Position numbers and translations under genes: made by a program. The notes beneath the pieces are model-generated. The model ran no database searches. It saw only the letters and a program-made list of their open reading frames with translations, and was not told the DNA's origin. A stretch of 64,000 nt of DNA from assembly GCA_020445745.1 (NCBI GenBank), contig JAGRGB010000047.1, positions 1-64,000 on the forward strand, read 5' to 3'. This DNA is from Rhodocyclaceae bacterium (GTDB lineage: Bacteria > Pseudomonadota > Gammaproteobacteria > Burkholderiales > Rhodocyclaceae). Of the stretch, positions 1-9,500 are shown in pieces. The first letter of the stretch is position 1. Every line of letters starts with the position of its first letter.

Positions 1-1
1 C

Positions 2-2386
2 CTGATCGAACTGGGGGTGGGCCCGGAGGTGCTGGTGGGGCTGTGCCTGGAGCGCTCGGTGGCACTGGTGGTGGGCCTGCTCGCGATCCTCAAGGCCGGC
101 GGCGCCTATGTGCCGCTCGATCCGGGCCATCCCGGCGAGCGACTCGCCTTCATGCTCGAAGATACCGGCGCCGAGGTGCTGCTGAGCCAGCATGGACTCG
201 AAGATCGGCTGCCGGCGGGCGCCTGCAGGGTGCTGTACCTCGATGCACCATCGGGGGATTGGCAGCGCCACGCATGCACCGACCCGGCGAGCCGCAGCGC
301 GGCCACGGATCTGGCCTACGTGATGTACACCTCGGGCTCGACCGGAACGCCCAAGGGGGTGATGGTGCCGCATCGTGCCATCGCGCGTCTGGTGTGCAAT
401 TCGGACTATTGCCGGCTCGAAGCTGGAGACGTGGTCGCCCAGGTGGCGAACCCCGCCTTTGACGCCACGACCTTCGAGATCTGGGCGCCGCTGCTCAACG
501 GTTCGTCGCTGCGGATCGTTCCTGCCGGCGTCGCGCTCGATCCGCCGCGTCTGATCGACGCGCTCGCGCGTGGCGGCGTGAGCACCCTTTTCCTGACGAC
601 GGCACTGTTCAACGAAGTGGTCCGGAGTCGCCCGACGGCCTTCGCCGGCCTGCGTCAGGTCTTGTTCGGTGGTGAGGCGGTCGATGCGCAACGTGTGCGC
701 GAGTGCCTGGTCACGGGCAAGCCGCAGCGGCTGATACATGTGTACGGGCCGACAGAGGCGACTACCTTTGCCACCTGGTACCCGGTCGCCGCGGTCGACC
801 CTCGCTCGCGCATGGTCCCCATCGGACGTCCGATCGCGAACACGCGGGTGTATGTGCTGGACGAACACCGGCAGCCGGTTCCGGTCGGGGTGGCGGGCGA
901 ACTGTACCTCGGCGGCGACGGTCTGGCGCGCGGCTACTGGAAGCGCCCGGAGCTCACGGCCGAGCGTTTCGTGCCCGACCCCTTCAGCGGCCGGGCGGGC
1001 GCGCGGCTGTATCGCACGGGCGACCGGGTGCGTTACCTCGCGGACGGCAACATCGAGTATCTGGGCCGGCAGGACCACCAGGTCAAGCTGCGCGGCTATC
1101 GCATCGAGCCCGGCGAGATCGAGGCGCTGCTCGGCGAGTTGCCGGCGGTGCGTGAGGCCGTGGTGGTGCTGCGCGAGGACACGGCCGGGGACGCGCGGCT
1201 GGTGGCCTACCTGGTGGGGCGAGAGTCGATCGACGTCGCCGCGCTGCGCGCCGCGCTCGGGCGCACGCTGCCCGAGTACATGATCCCGAGCGCCTTCGTC
1301 GTGCTCGCGGCGCTGCCGCTCACGCCCAACGGCAAGATCGACCGGCGTGCGCTGCCGGCGCCGACCGTTGCGAGCCCGCCGAGGCGCGGCAACGACACGG
1401 CCGCGCTTGGCAATATCGAGAGGCATTTGGTCAAGCTGTGGGAGCTTGTGCTCAATCGCGACTCGATCGACCTGCGCGACAACTTCTTCGAACTGGGCGG
1501 AAACTCATTGTTGGCCGTGCAGTTGATGGACCGTATCGAGAGGAGTTTTCAGCAGAGATTGCCTCTCGACTCGATGTGGTTCGGCGGCGGCACGATCGCT
1601 GATCTGGCCGCGCTGATCCGCAACGGATGCAGCCGTGCTGACAGCGACCCCGAACGTGTTCCGATCAAGAGCGGATCAGGTCCTGCGCTTTTCGTCGTGC
1701 ACACCATGGGCGGAAACCTGTTCCACTACTATGAGCTCGCCCGTCATCTCGATGCGGAGCAGAGTGTGTTCGGCTTGCAGGCGCGCGGCGTGTTCAGTGA
1801 CGAGCAGCCCGACCGAAGCGTCGAGGCGATCGCTGCCCGGTGCGTGGTGGCGATGCGCAGGGCGCAACCGGAGGGGCCATATCGGATTGCCGGCTTCTCG
1901 AGCGGCGGGGTCGTCGCGTACGAGATCGCACAGCAACTGCATGCCGCGGGCCAACGCGTGGCGCTGCTTGCGCTGATCGACACCTACGCGCCCCGTCCGA
2001 TGGGTGTCGAGCGCTGGCGCGCTGAATTGGCGGCGCTGCGAAGGAGCAAGTCCTCCCTTCGGAGACTGCAGGAGCTTGTGTATTTCGCGGTGCTTCATCG
2101 CCTGAAGCTCGGCCGATGGCGCAGGCTGCGCTCCGTTGGCGAGGCCCATCGCTGGGCCCACTGGAGCTACCGGCCGAAGCCTTACCCGGACCCGGTAGAT
2201 TTCTTTTTTGCAGAAGCGTCTGCCGCCAAGGCACGCGCTGACCGCTTGGGCTGGTCGCGATGGATCGAAGGCCCGACCCGGATGCACATGTTGCCAGGAG
2301 ACCACGGCAATCTGGTCAAGCCACCGGTCGTCGCTGAACTGGCGAGGCACATGCAGGCCAGGCTCGACGCGATCGACACCGAGTAG
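2..2386 (+). CDS. Nonribosomal peptide synthetase, C-terminal part (A-PCP-TE), cut by window start
   Basis: The reading frame is open from base 2, so the 5' end lies outside the window. Seen: an adenylation domain with A3 [11 protein letters not shown] (about residue 104 counted from base 17), A5 [10 protein letters not shown]7 LYRTGD, A8 [14 protein letters not shown] and A10 NGKIDRR. A carrier domain follows with [15 protein letters not shown], whose Ser would carry phosphopantetheine. A C-terminal thioesterase has GFSSGG (nucleophile Ser) and a late GDH. The adenylation domain would activate one amino acid as AMP ester and load the carrier; the thioesterase would release the finished peptide, so this is the terminal module. 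Aligning the pocket to GrsA by eye gives D-A-F-F-L-G-V-T-F, closest in my memory to branched-chain (Ile-like) codes; that is inference. The product is unknown because upstream modules are missing. Confidence 0.95.
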   Translation: MIELGVGPEVLVGLCLERSVALVVGLLAILKAGGAYVPLDPGHPGERLAFMLEDTGAEVLLSQHGLEDRLPAGACRVLYLDAPSGDWQRHACTDPASRSAATDLAYVMYTSGSTGTPKGVMVPHRAIARLVCNSDYCRLEAGDVVAQVANPAFDATTFEIWAPLLNGSSLRIVPAGVALDPPRLIDALARGGVSTLFLTTALFNEVVRSRPTAFAGLRQVLFGGEAVDAQRVRECLVTGKPQRLIHVYGPTEATTFATWYPVAAVDPRSRMVPIGRPIANTRVYVLDEHRQPVPVGVAGELYLGGDGLARGYWKRPELTAERFVPDPFSGRAGARLYRTGDRVRYLADGNIEYLGRQDHQVKLRGYRIEPGEIEALLGELPAVREAVVVLREDTAGDARLVAYLVGRESIDVAALRAALGRTLPEYMIPSAFVVLAALPLTPNGKIDRRALPAPTVASPPRRGNDTAALGNIERHLVKLWELVLNRDSIDLRDNFFELGGNSLLAVQLMDRIERSFQQRLPLDSMWFGGGTIADLAALIRNGCSRADSDPERVPIKSGSGPALFVVHTMGGNLFHYYELARHLDAEQSVFGLQARGVFSDEQPDRSVEAIAARCVVAMRRAQPEGPYRIAGFSSGGVVAYEIAQQLHAAGQRVALLALIDTYAPRPMGVERWRAELAALRRSKSSLRRLQELVYFAVLHRLKLGRWRRLRSVGEAHRWAHWSYRPKPYPDPVDFFFAEASAAKARADRLGWSRWIEGPTRMHMLPGDHGNLVKPPVVAELARHMQARLDAIDTE

Positions 2387-2576
2387 ACTTGTCGAGTCGA
2401 CCCGTCCCATTACCTTCGCCGGGGCCCAGCCGAGGTTCAGGTTCGGCGTGCCGAATTCATGGCGGCCGACGGCGCGGACTGTTGCTGCGAAACCCGCATG
2501 TTCGAGGCAAGCCCGCACCGTCGATGGGAATTCACCTGGCAGCCCGGTCACGCGCACCGGATCGACGCCAGGCGCC

Positions 2577-4430
2577 TCAGGTCTTGCGACCCGAGATCTC
2601 CTTGAGCCACCCGAGCGCGTCGCAACTGATCCATGTCGAGCGGAAGTCGATCCGATACTCCCAGGCCTGGTCGTCTCCACTGCGGGTGATCTGGCCGGGC
2701 GTGATCGTCGGCGCCTTGGGGCGGGCGGCGAGGAGCATCTTGAGGACTTTCGGCAATCGCTTCACGGCATGGGCGAGGGCGGCCACCGCATCGCCGCGCC
2801 GGCCGAGCAGGAAGAGCGCCAGCACGCGTCCGTAGAGGACGCCGGGCAGGGTGTCGCCGGGGTAGCGGTCGCAGACGGCCAGCGCATCGGCTGCACGCCC
2901 GGCCTCGCAATAGGCGTGTACCAAGCGTTCGCGATGGCCGCCGTTGTCCTGGGGATCGAGGGTCAGCACCAGCCACTCGAGCAGCGGCAGTTCGTCGGCC
3001 GAGCCGCCGGCGAGCTCGATGCGCTGCATCAGCACACGCAGGGCGGCCCGGTTCGCCAGCCAGCCCCACTCGAATCGGAGCCCCTCGGCGCGGTTGGCAG
3101 CGAGGACTTCTCGCAGGACACCGACGGCATGCGTCAGCAAGGCGTCCTCCATCGCATCGGCCTGCTCGTCGGAATACTCGAGCAGCAACACCCCGTCGAA
3201 GGCGCCCGCCACGGCGTCCAGCACCTCGAAGCTCTGCCACGCGAGCGGATGATCGCTCAGCCAATGCAGCCAGCGCGTGTCCTGCCAGGGGTCGGATTGC
3301 AGCGGATCGCCCCAATCGAGATCCGCCCATGCGCGCTCGAGGGTGCCCAACGCCGCCATCGGCTCGAGCGGCCCGGCGGAATCGCCGTCCGGTGCGAGCC
3401 GGTAGTGGCTCGCTGGCGCGGGCAACTGCTCGATCAGCGCCTGCAGCATGGCCACGTCCGCCGGTGACGCCTGCGTCGGCTGCCCCGCCTCGTCGTCCGC
3501 CATCATGTCGCGCAGGACGCCGGCATCCCGTGCGACCTCTTCGATCAGTTCGACCAGTGCGTCGTCGGCACGGCCGCTCCTGGCGAGCCGCTTCGCCCAC
3601 ACGGCAGCCCGGTTCTGGGCCTCGTCGTAGCGATCCTCGTTGGCCAGCATGACCAACTCGAGGTGGGCCAGGGCTGGATTGTCCGGATCGAGCCGCATGG
3701 CCGCGCCGAACACCGCCCAAGCCTCGTGATATTCGCCGCAATCGGCATGCAGCGTCGCCCGCCGCTGCAAGGCGGCGGCCTTCAGGCGCTTGTCGGAGAC
3801 CTTCGTCAGGCGCTCGACCAAGGCCAGCCGGTCGTCGTCGCGCCCGGCGTCCAGGTAGAGGTTGCACAAGGTATCGAAGGCCCATTCATGGTGGCGACCG
3901 AGCCGCCTGTCCGGCGCCAGCAGACCTTCCAGCAGCAAGGTGGCGGCCTCGATGCGGCCTTCGTCCTGCCACTGGTTGGCGACGTGCGCGAGCTCCTCCG
4001 GATCGAGCTGCGCGAACGGCAAGGTCGCGTATCGGGTCACCGGCACCGTTTCGAGCACGTAGCCGAGCACCGACAGGCCCTCCGACGGGAACGGGTCGGG
4101 CGCGCGTGGCCCGCCGCAACATTGCTTGTACTTGTCGCCCGAGCCACACGGACATGGGCCATTGCGCTCCGGCTTGGGCAGGGACTGGCGTTGCCAGCCC
4201 AGATCGGGTCGCGGCGTGTGGTTCCAGATCTCGCGAAACAGCAGGAGGCCGAGCGGGCGCTCCGCCCCTGGCGGGATCTTGGCGGTGAACTCAGGGCAGC
4301 GCAGCGGCAGTTCCGAGAGGAAGGACTGGAAGGCGGTCTGGAAGTCCCCGGCCGCCAGGATCTCCTGCACGCCCAGGCGCAGGACGCCGTCGATCGCGGG
4401 CGGGTCGTCAGGGGGGGAGTTGGTCGTCAT
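2577..4430 (-). CDS. SEC-C motif protein with helical (TPR-like) repeats
   Basis: 617 aa. Residues 90-107 carry NGPCPCGSGDKYKQCCGG, a textbook SEC-C zinc-binding motif (CxCx8CC) as found at the SecA C-terminus and in many stand-alone proteins. The rest is Leu/Ala-rich helix with repeat-like blocks (e.g. RLDPDNPALAHLELVMLANE near residue 250), suggesting TPR-type scaffolding; no catalytic motif is visible. There is no signal peptide, so it is probably cytoplasmic. It converges on the NRPS gene with about 190 bp between them, so the two are not co-transcribed. The start ATG at 4430 lies just before a conserved-looking N-terminus. The SEC-C assignment is firm; the cellular role is not known. Confidence 0.85.
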   Translation of the reverse strand: MTTNSPPDDPPAIDGVLRLGVQEILAAGDFQTAFQSFLSELPLRCPEFTAKIPPGAERPLGLLLFREIWNHTPRPDLGWQRQSLPKPERNGPCPCGSGDKYKQCCGGPRAPDPFPSEGLSVLGYVLETVPVTRYATLPFAQLDPEELAHVANQWQDEGRIEAATLLLEGLLAPDRRLGRHHEWAFDTLCNLYLDAGRDDDRLALVERLTKVSDKRLKAAALQRRATLHADCGEYHEAWAVFGAAMRLDPDNPALAHLELVMLANEDRYDEAQNRAAVWAKRLARSGRADDALVELIEEVARDAGVLRDMMADDEAGQPTQASPADVAMLQALIEQLPAPASHYRLAPDGDSAGPLEPMAALGTLERAWADLDWGDPLQSDPWQDTRWLHWLSDHPLAWQSFEVLDAVAGAFDGVLLLEYSDEQADAMEDALLTHAVGVLREVLAANRAEGLRFEWGWLANRAALRVLMQRIELAGGSADELPLLEWLVLTLDPQDNGGHRERLVHAYCEAGRAADALAVCDRYPGDTLPGVLYGRVLALFLLGRRGDAVAALAHAVKRLPKVLKMLLAARPKAPTITPGQITRSGDDQAWEYRIDFRSTWISCDALGWLKEISGRKT

Positions 4431-4533
4431 CGCTGCGCGCCAGCTGCGGAAATCCAGGGAGCGAGTTTACCGGTTCCGTCGAGGCCGGGGTGGGTTCCGG
4501 TCATGGCGCGAAGCACCGATCGGCATGGCGCAC

Positions 4534-4696
4534 GACCGCAGGAGCCTGGCAATTACCGCAAACCAACCCTTCTCCGGCTGGGATCACGTGTTTGCCGAGC
4601 CAGCAATGACGCAGGCCGCGGTCGACCGCCTGGTCCATCATGCGACGATCTTCGAGATGAATGTGGAGAGCTTCCTGCGCCGCGCTGCTCAGAAGG
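4534..4696 (+). pseudogene. Relic of IS21-family helper ATPase IstB (C-terminal fragment)
   Basis: The plus-strand frame reads RRSLAITANQPFSGWDHVF, then AVDRLVHHATIFEMNVESF. This is the characteristic C-terminus of IstB-type IS21 transposition helper ATPases (…ITSNQPF..W..VF…AVDRLVHH.TIFEMNVESYRRR). Only about 54 codons match. There is no Walker A/B part, no istA and no visible IS end, and the frame runs on without the usual ending. It is an inactive leftover of an insertion sequence, inserted or degraded between the SEC-C gene and the exported-protein gene. Confidence 0.75.
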
Positions 4697-5041
4697 GGCC
4701 GCCCCATCCGAGCTGTGCCCAAGCCCGACATCGACACCGCAAGGCTGAGACCTGCATGCCTCGCTTCCACCGGCCAGGATGAGCAACACGGGCCGGTCGG
4801 TATAATCGACGCCGGGCAGAATGAACGGGTGGCGCAGCGATACCAAGGCCAGGCTGCGGTTCCCTTGCGCGACGCACGAGCATCGCTGCTGCAGCCGCTC
4901 GCGACGATCGCAAGAGCGCTCGAGGCGGGCGGGCATCCGTGAACGGTACCGGGCGCTCGTCACGACCCAGTACGGGCGTCCTGCCGGCCCACGTTTTGCT
5001 CAGCCCAGCCCGCCCATTCGTCAACCCGCCCAGGACCTCCC
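4697..5041. other. Stretch without a recognised gene
   Basis: Between the IstB relic and the next gene I see no coding frame I can support. A perfect TATAAT occurs at 4801-4806 but has no convincing -35 at the right distance, so it is only a weak promoter candidate for the gene starting at 5042, about 235 bases downstream. Confidence 0.4.
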
Positions 5042-5812
5042 ATGAACGACCGAAGCGCCCTGACCATTGCAGCCCTGACCCTCGCACCCGCGCTGGCACT
5101 GGCTGAACCGGCCGAGTCGGTCATCGCGCCGGACATCGAAAAGGGTGAGCGCGAGTTCGAACTCGCCTACGGCCTCAGCAACGATGGCGGAGCGCATTCG
5201 AGCGGTCTGGCGTTCAGTTTCGGCGCAGGTGTAACGGATCGCTGGGCGACCGAGGTCGGCATCGAGTTCGAGGGTCGGAGCGGGGAGGGTCTCGAAGTCG
5301 ACGGGTTCGAGTGGGAGAACCGCCTCGGGCTGATTGTCGACGAGGACGAACCGGTGGCGCTCGCCCTGCTGGTCAGCTTCGAGCGGCCACGCGAGCGCGA
5401 CGAAGGCTGGTCGGCGACATTCGGGCTGCTGTCCGAGACCAGCATCGGCCGCTACCTGCTCAACGCCAACCTGCTCGTCGAGCGCTTCTGGGGACAGGAC
5501 GAGGGCGACGAGGGAGAAGGCGAGGGCGACGAGGAGGAAGCCAAGCGCGGCACTGCGCTGGCCTATCAGTGGCAATGGATGTACCGCCACTCGCACCGCA
5601 TCTACTACGGCCTGCACGGCATGGGCGAGCTGGGGCAATGGGACGACTGGGCGAAATCCGAAGCGCAGGAGCACCAGGCCGGTCCGGCGATCTTCGGACG
5701 CGTGAAGCTGCCCGACCGGCGGCGATTGAACTACGAGCTGGGTTTCCTGTTCGGCCTTACCGAAGCTACGTCGGATTACACGCTGCACATGAAGCTGGAG
5801 TATGAGCTGTGA
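5042..5812 (+). CDS. Exported beta-rich protein, probable outer-membrane barrel (unknown function)
   Basis: 256 aa. A classical signal peptide is seen (MNDRSALTIAALTLAPALALA, cleaved before EPAES). The mature part has alternating amphipathic strands with aromatic residues (FELAYGLS, GLAFSFGAGV, RWATEVGIEFE, YHLHMKLEYEL-like ending YTLHMKLEYEL), as in small outer-membrane barrels. A very acidic insert (DEGDEGEGEGDEEE, about residues 155-170) interrupts it and would form a loop, possibly metal-binding (inference). No enzyme motif is seen. The start ATG at 5042 is preceded by a weak purine stretch (AGGACC). It stands alone, with an IS relic upstream and dead vapC converging downstream. Resembles conserved hypothetical exported proteins of Pseudomonadota; specific role unknown. 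Confidence 0.8.
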   Translation: MNDRSALTIAALTLAPALALAEPAESVIAPDIEKGEREFELAYGLSNDGGAHSSGLAFSFGAGVTDRWATEVGIEFEGRSGEGLEVDGFEWENRLGLIVDEDEPVALALLVSFERPRERDEGWSATFGLLSETSIGRYLLNANLLVERFWGQDEGDEGEGEGDEEEAKRGTALAYQWQWMYRHSHRIYYGLHGMGELGQWDDWAKSEAQEHQAGPAIFGRVKLPDRRRLNYELGFLFGLTEATSDYTLHMKLEYEL

Positions 5813-5911
5813 GACTTCAGTGTGTCCGTCGGCGCCGAATCGGCGACAAACCGGATGGGGCGGACGACGCGCGTCGGCGCGTGGCAGGCCGGCGAGCGAT
5901 CGGCGTGGTGA

Positions 5912-6259
5912 GTCCAAGGCGAACGCGGTAGCAGCCAATCGTTTGTCCCGGGTCCAAAGGTTCGCACCAGGAGAGAGGCGAACAGCGGCCAGTGGATGCG
6001 CGTCAAGGTAGCCGATCCCCACGCCGCCCAAGGTGTTCTGCCTGACGAACAGGCGCACTTCATCATTGGTGGCGACGTCGACCTTCGGCAGCCTTTGCAG
6101 CGAGTCGGGCATTTCGCCGCGATGTCGGAGATTGCCGAGCGCCAGCTCCGCATTCACCACCGGATGACCCGGCACCCTGCAGTCGTCGAGGATTCCGACG
6201 AGATTGTGGTCGACTTGCCGGAAGTGGTCGATCCGGACCGACGTATCGACCAGGATCAT
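5912..6259 (-). pseudogene. vapC: VapC-like PIN-domain toxin, probably inactive (no proper stop)
   Basis: The N-terminal 116 codons are a clear type II VapC ribonuclease: VDTS (first catalytic Asp), HPVVNAELALGNLR (second acid), GYLDAH and LWTRDKRL. The Trp normally following VDTSV is Arg here. Family members end soon after the RDKRL helix (about 120-130 aa), but this frame runs on for almost 300 further codons, antisense to the neighbouring exported-protein gene. Around base 5917 the reading changes from the expected ALGL to ALDS, as a 1-base deletion (GGA to GA) would produce. The ATG overlaps the vapB stop (ATGA), the usual vapBC coupling. The partner antitoxin is dead, so loss of the toxin fits. 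Confidence 0.75.
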
Positions 6260-6453
6260 GCCGGCTCGGAGCGACGCCGGGGCGTGGCGTTCGGTTCCGG
6301 CCCGGTACCGCCCAGACGGGCGAGACGCTTCGCGCTCTCGCGCTCGATCATTGCGCGCAGCGCCTACCGAACCAACGCGGACTCCGCCGAGGCGCCGGTC
6401 GGCTCCTGCGCCTTCGACATCCGGTCATCGTCCATGGCAAGGGTAGTTCGCGT
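6256..6453 (-). pseudogene. vapB: VapB-like antitoxin, dead (ACG for start codon, internal TAG)
   Basis: One continuous minus-strand frame of 66 codons spells a VapB antitoxin: (T)RTTLAMDDDRMSKAQE, then SALVR-stop-ALRAMIERESAK, then RLARLGG…PRRRSEPA and TGA. Family members read MRTTLDLDD…LVREALRALI..ESAKRLARLGG…PRRR, so two lesions stand out. The first codon is ACG where ATG is expected (6453-6451). The conserved Glu of VREAL is TAG (6366-6364). The stop overlaps the vapC ATG. There is no alternative start that would give a working protein: only 36 codons follow the TAG. The locus is inactive unless the amber codon is suppressed. Confidence 0.8.
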
Positions 6454-6537
6454 CGCCCACGCCGATCGTGGGTGCACTCATGCTGGCAGCCATTGATGGC
6501 GATGGTTGTGCGCGCAGCCGGCGCTGCCGCTGGCGGG

Positions 6538-9500
6538 CTAGACCGTCCATGAAACCTCTTCTTGCGTCGCGAACTTCACCGCGCCCCCGAGTTCGACCGA
6601 GGTCTTCGCGTCGCGGAGCCAGTCCCGGGGCAGGGCTGCGCCGCTCGTCGACTCCAAGTGCAGCGACTCCCTGGCAAGGCGGAAGGTGACGGTCCGGATC
6701 GTTCCCGCGAAGAGCGCCAGCAGGATGTTGTTCGACAGCCGCCGGCACAGCAGCGGGCTGCCTTCCTCGTCGGCGTACACGCTGAAGGCCGGCCACGCCG
6801 ACACCACCTGGGATCGCAGTACGACGCCGGTCAGCTTCGGCAGCGCGCCGAAAGGCGTCTCGCCCTTGCCGATGGGGCCCTTCCCGACGCGAAAGGCCGG
6901 CTCGAAGTCGGGCAGGGCACGCCTTGCCTTCGCCCCGAGGTGCCAGACACCTCCGACACCGAGCGCCCCCACGAGGAGGTTGGCGAGCCACTGCTGATCC
7001 AACTCGAAGGACCTGATGGACTCCTTCGGCAGCAGCTTCTCGTCGGGAAACAGGTAACGGAAAGGGACGCCCTCCAGCGTCAGCAGGCCTTCGGCCCAGG
7101 CGGCGAGTTCGGCCGTCAGCAGTCGCTGGAGATCGACCGGCAGCAGTCGACCGGACGGAGCCTGTACGAGCTCGGCGAGCGGCATCGACCGCGGATACAG
7201 GTGCTCCGCCGCCTCGATCTGGCTGTCGAGCCGTGCCTCATGGGAGAGCCGGCGCTTCAGCCGCAACAGCGCAACCGAGATCGCCTTGTTCTGCAACGCA
7301 AGCAGCCGGCCGAGTTCCAGGGCGGCGGCGTAGGAGATGTCGGGCATCTGCCCGGAACGGCCGCTGGTGTCCGGCTCGCCATCCGCCCCGCGCGGCCACG
7401 GCCTGAGGGGGCCGCGATAATCGGCCTCGGCGCGTTTGCCGCTCGCGAGCGAGTGGCGCAGACGCACGCTGCCGCGATCGAAGGGCTTTTTCGCAAGGCG
7501 ATTGATCAGCGTCCCGAAGCGCGCTTCATCGGCGGAACACGCGAAGCTCCAATTCCATAGGCTGAGCACACGGCAACGGGCACCGTCCCTTTCCATCGCA
7601 TTCATCGAGACCAGGTGCGCCGTGCTCAGCTTGCCGGCGGTCGGCGTCCTGCCGGCGACCACCACCGCCCGTTCGACCATGCGCTCGCCGCCATCGGGAT
7701 CGCGGACGCGCACCACCCGCACATGGCAGAGCAGCCTGAGTTCGTCCACGGACGGTAGGTCCTTCTCGTCCACGTCGATGGTCGCCGTCCCGGGCGCACC
7801 GTCCGGTGACCCGTGCACGGTTGCTTTCTTCTCGCCATCGAAGACCAGAAGCGCGAGCCACGGCGTATTCAGGTCCGCGCCCGGCAGATCGGCCGAACGC
7901 TCCCACGGCAATGTGCTGCGCTCGAGGATGATCTGCGGCAGCGTCGTTGCGTGGTCGCCCAGGCTGCCCTTCGGCGGGAAGACGCTGTGGATGCACGATG
8001 CCGGCAGCCCGGACCGCTCCCCGGCCACCCGGAAGCGGAGCGCGGCGCTGGCTACCAATGGCTTGCAGCAGGCGCCGCCGTGGCGCTCGGCGGGCGATTT
8101 CGCACTGAGGTGCTGTGTGACATGTAGTTCATAGGTTCCGTCGCGAAGCAGCGGTCGGTGGCGCTCGACGAGATGGACGTCGTGCCAGGCGGTACTGGCG
8201 CCGGCGCCCGCGACTCGCTTCGGGCTGACCACGACCCCGGCGAGCGCCTCGATAGGATCTTCCTCGCTGGGCCTGCCGGTGGGCGCGGCTTTCCCCGGTT
8301 CGCCCCACAGGGCGGCGGGAAACCCCTTGGTCCGCAGCCGGTACTGGAGATGGTCCGGCTTCCAGCGGCTGTCGCCGATTTTCGTGATGGTGATCGTCGT
8401 CGTCGATGCAAGCTCGTCATGGCCCACGGCCATCGGTGCAATGCCGAACCGTGCCGGTGGGTCCATCGCCCCATTGCTCGGGTCCTGGCTGAGCCCTTTG
8501 ACAAGGATCTCCTTCGACGGAATCACGGAATCCACGACCAGGCACAGTTCCTTCGGATTGACGAGCCACACCTTCTCGCCTTCCGATTCGATCGTCCCCG
8601 ACGAGCCGCCCCGGACCGACACGGCGCAGAGCTGGTTCGCCGCCGGCAGCAGCGCGCTGAAGCCGGTGCCATGTCCTTCCCCGTCATCGTCGAAGAGGTG
8701 CACCGGCGCCTGCCTTACCTGGGGCTTGCCGAAGCTCACGTCGAAGGAGAAGAGCACCAGGTTCACCCGGGCCAGGCCGGAGAACGGAGGGCCCCAGATG
8801 GTGAGGTCCGCGCCGACCTCGACGGTGATGTGGCGCGTGCCCGCAAACTCGAAGGTGTAGGAGGCCCCGAGTTCGACATGGGCCTCGCCCTGGTAGTGGA
8901 TCGGCTTCCACTCGAACAGGCAGTCGATGCCGGCCTTGCACCACGCCTTGTAGGGGTGCCGCTCCCACACCAGCTCCAGGTGGCCGCCTGCCATCGCGGC
9001 GGAAGACGTGAGGGCGTAATAGGCGTCGCCCTTGATGCTCAGCGCGTCGTTCACTTGCCACGCGACGCTCAGCCGCGGAAGCCGCGGGTAGTGCGGGCGA
9101 CGCGCAAGGTCGAAGGCAGGGTGGTAACCCCCCGCGGTCACCACGAAATCACCCGCGTGCTCGCCGGAGAACCAGGAATAGAACGCGAAGCCGCCCGCCA
9201 CGTGGCAGTCTCTTGCGAAGATGTACGACTCCGGCGAGAGCTGCGCCTGCAGCGCAAGCAGGCCCTCCGCCGGCCGGTACGAGGACCGCCACGCCATCTC
9301 GACGAACGCGACCGCCTGCTCGCGCGTCGCACCGGCCGGCATGATCAGCGTGGAGCGTCCGATCAGATCGAGGGCCAGATTCTTGCCGAATGAGGCCGTC
9401 AGCAGCGCCGATGACGCGATCGTCTGGAACGAGGAGAACTTCAGGCCGGCGCACAGGAAGATCGCGCCGACCTCTGCAGGGATGTACTCCCGCAGCGCGT

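Noticed and set aside
4501..4770. 89-aa minus-strand frame with a CxxC motif
   Set aside because: It is the mirror of the IstB relic; the plus strand explains the sequence.
4801..4806. Perfect TATAAT box
   Set aside because: No -35 element at 16-18 bases and no gene start within the next 200 bases.
5021..6259. 412-aa protein starting with a PIN domain
   Set aside because: Only the first ~116 codons are VapC; the remainder is the mirror of the exported-protein gene, read through because the toxin's own stop is lost.
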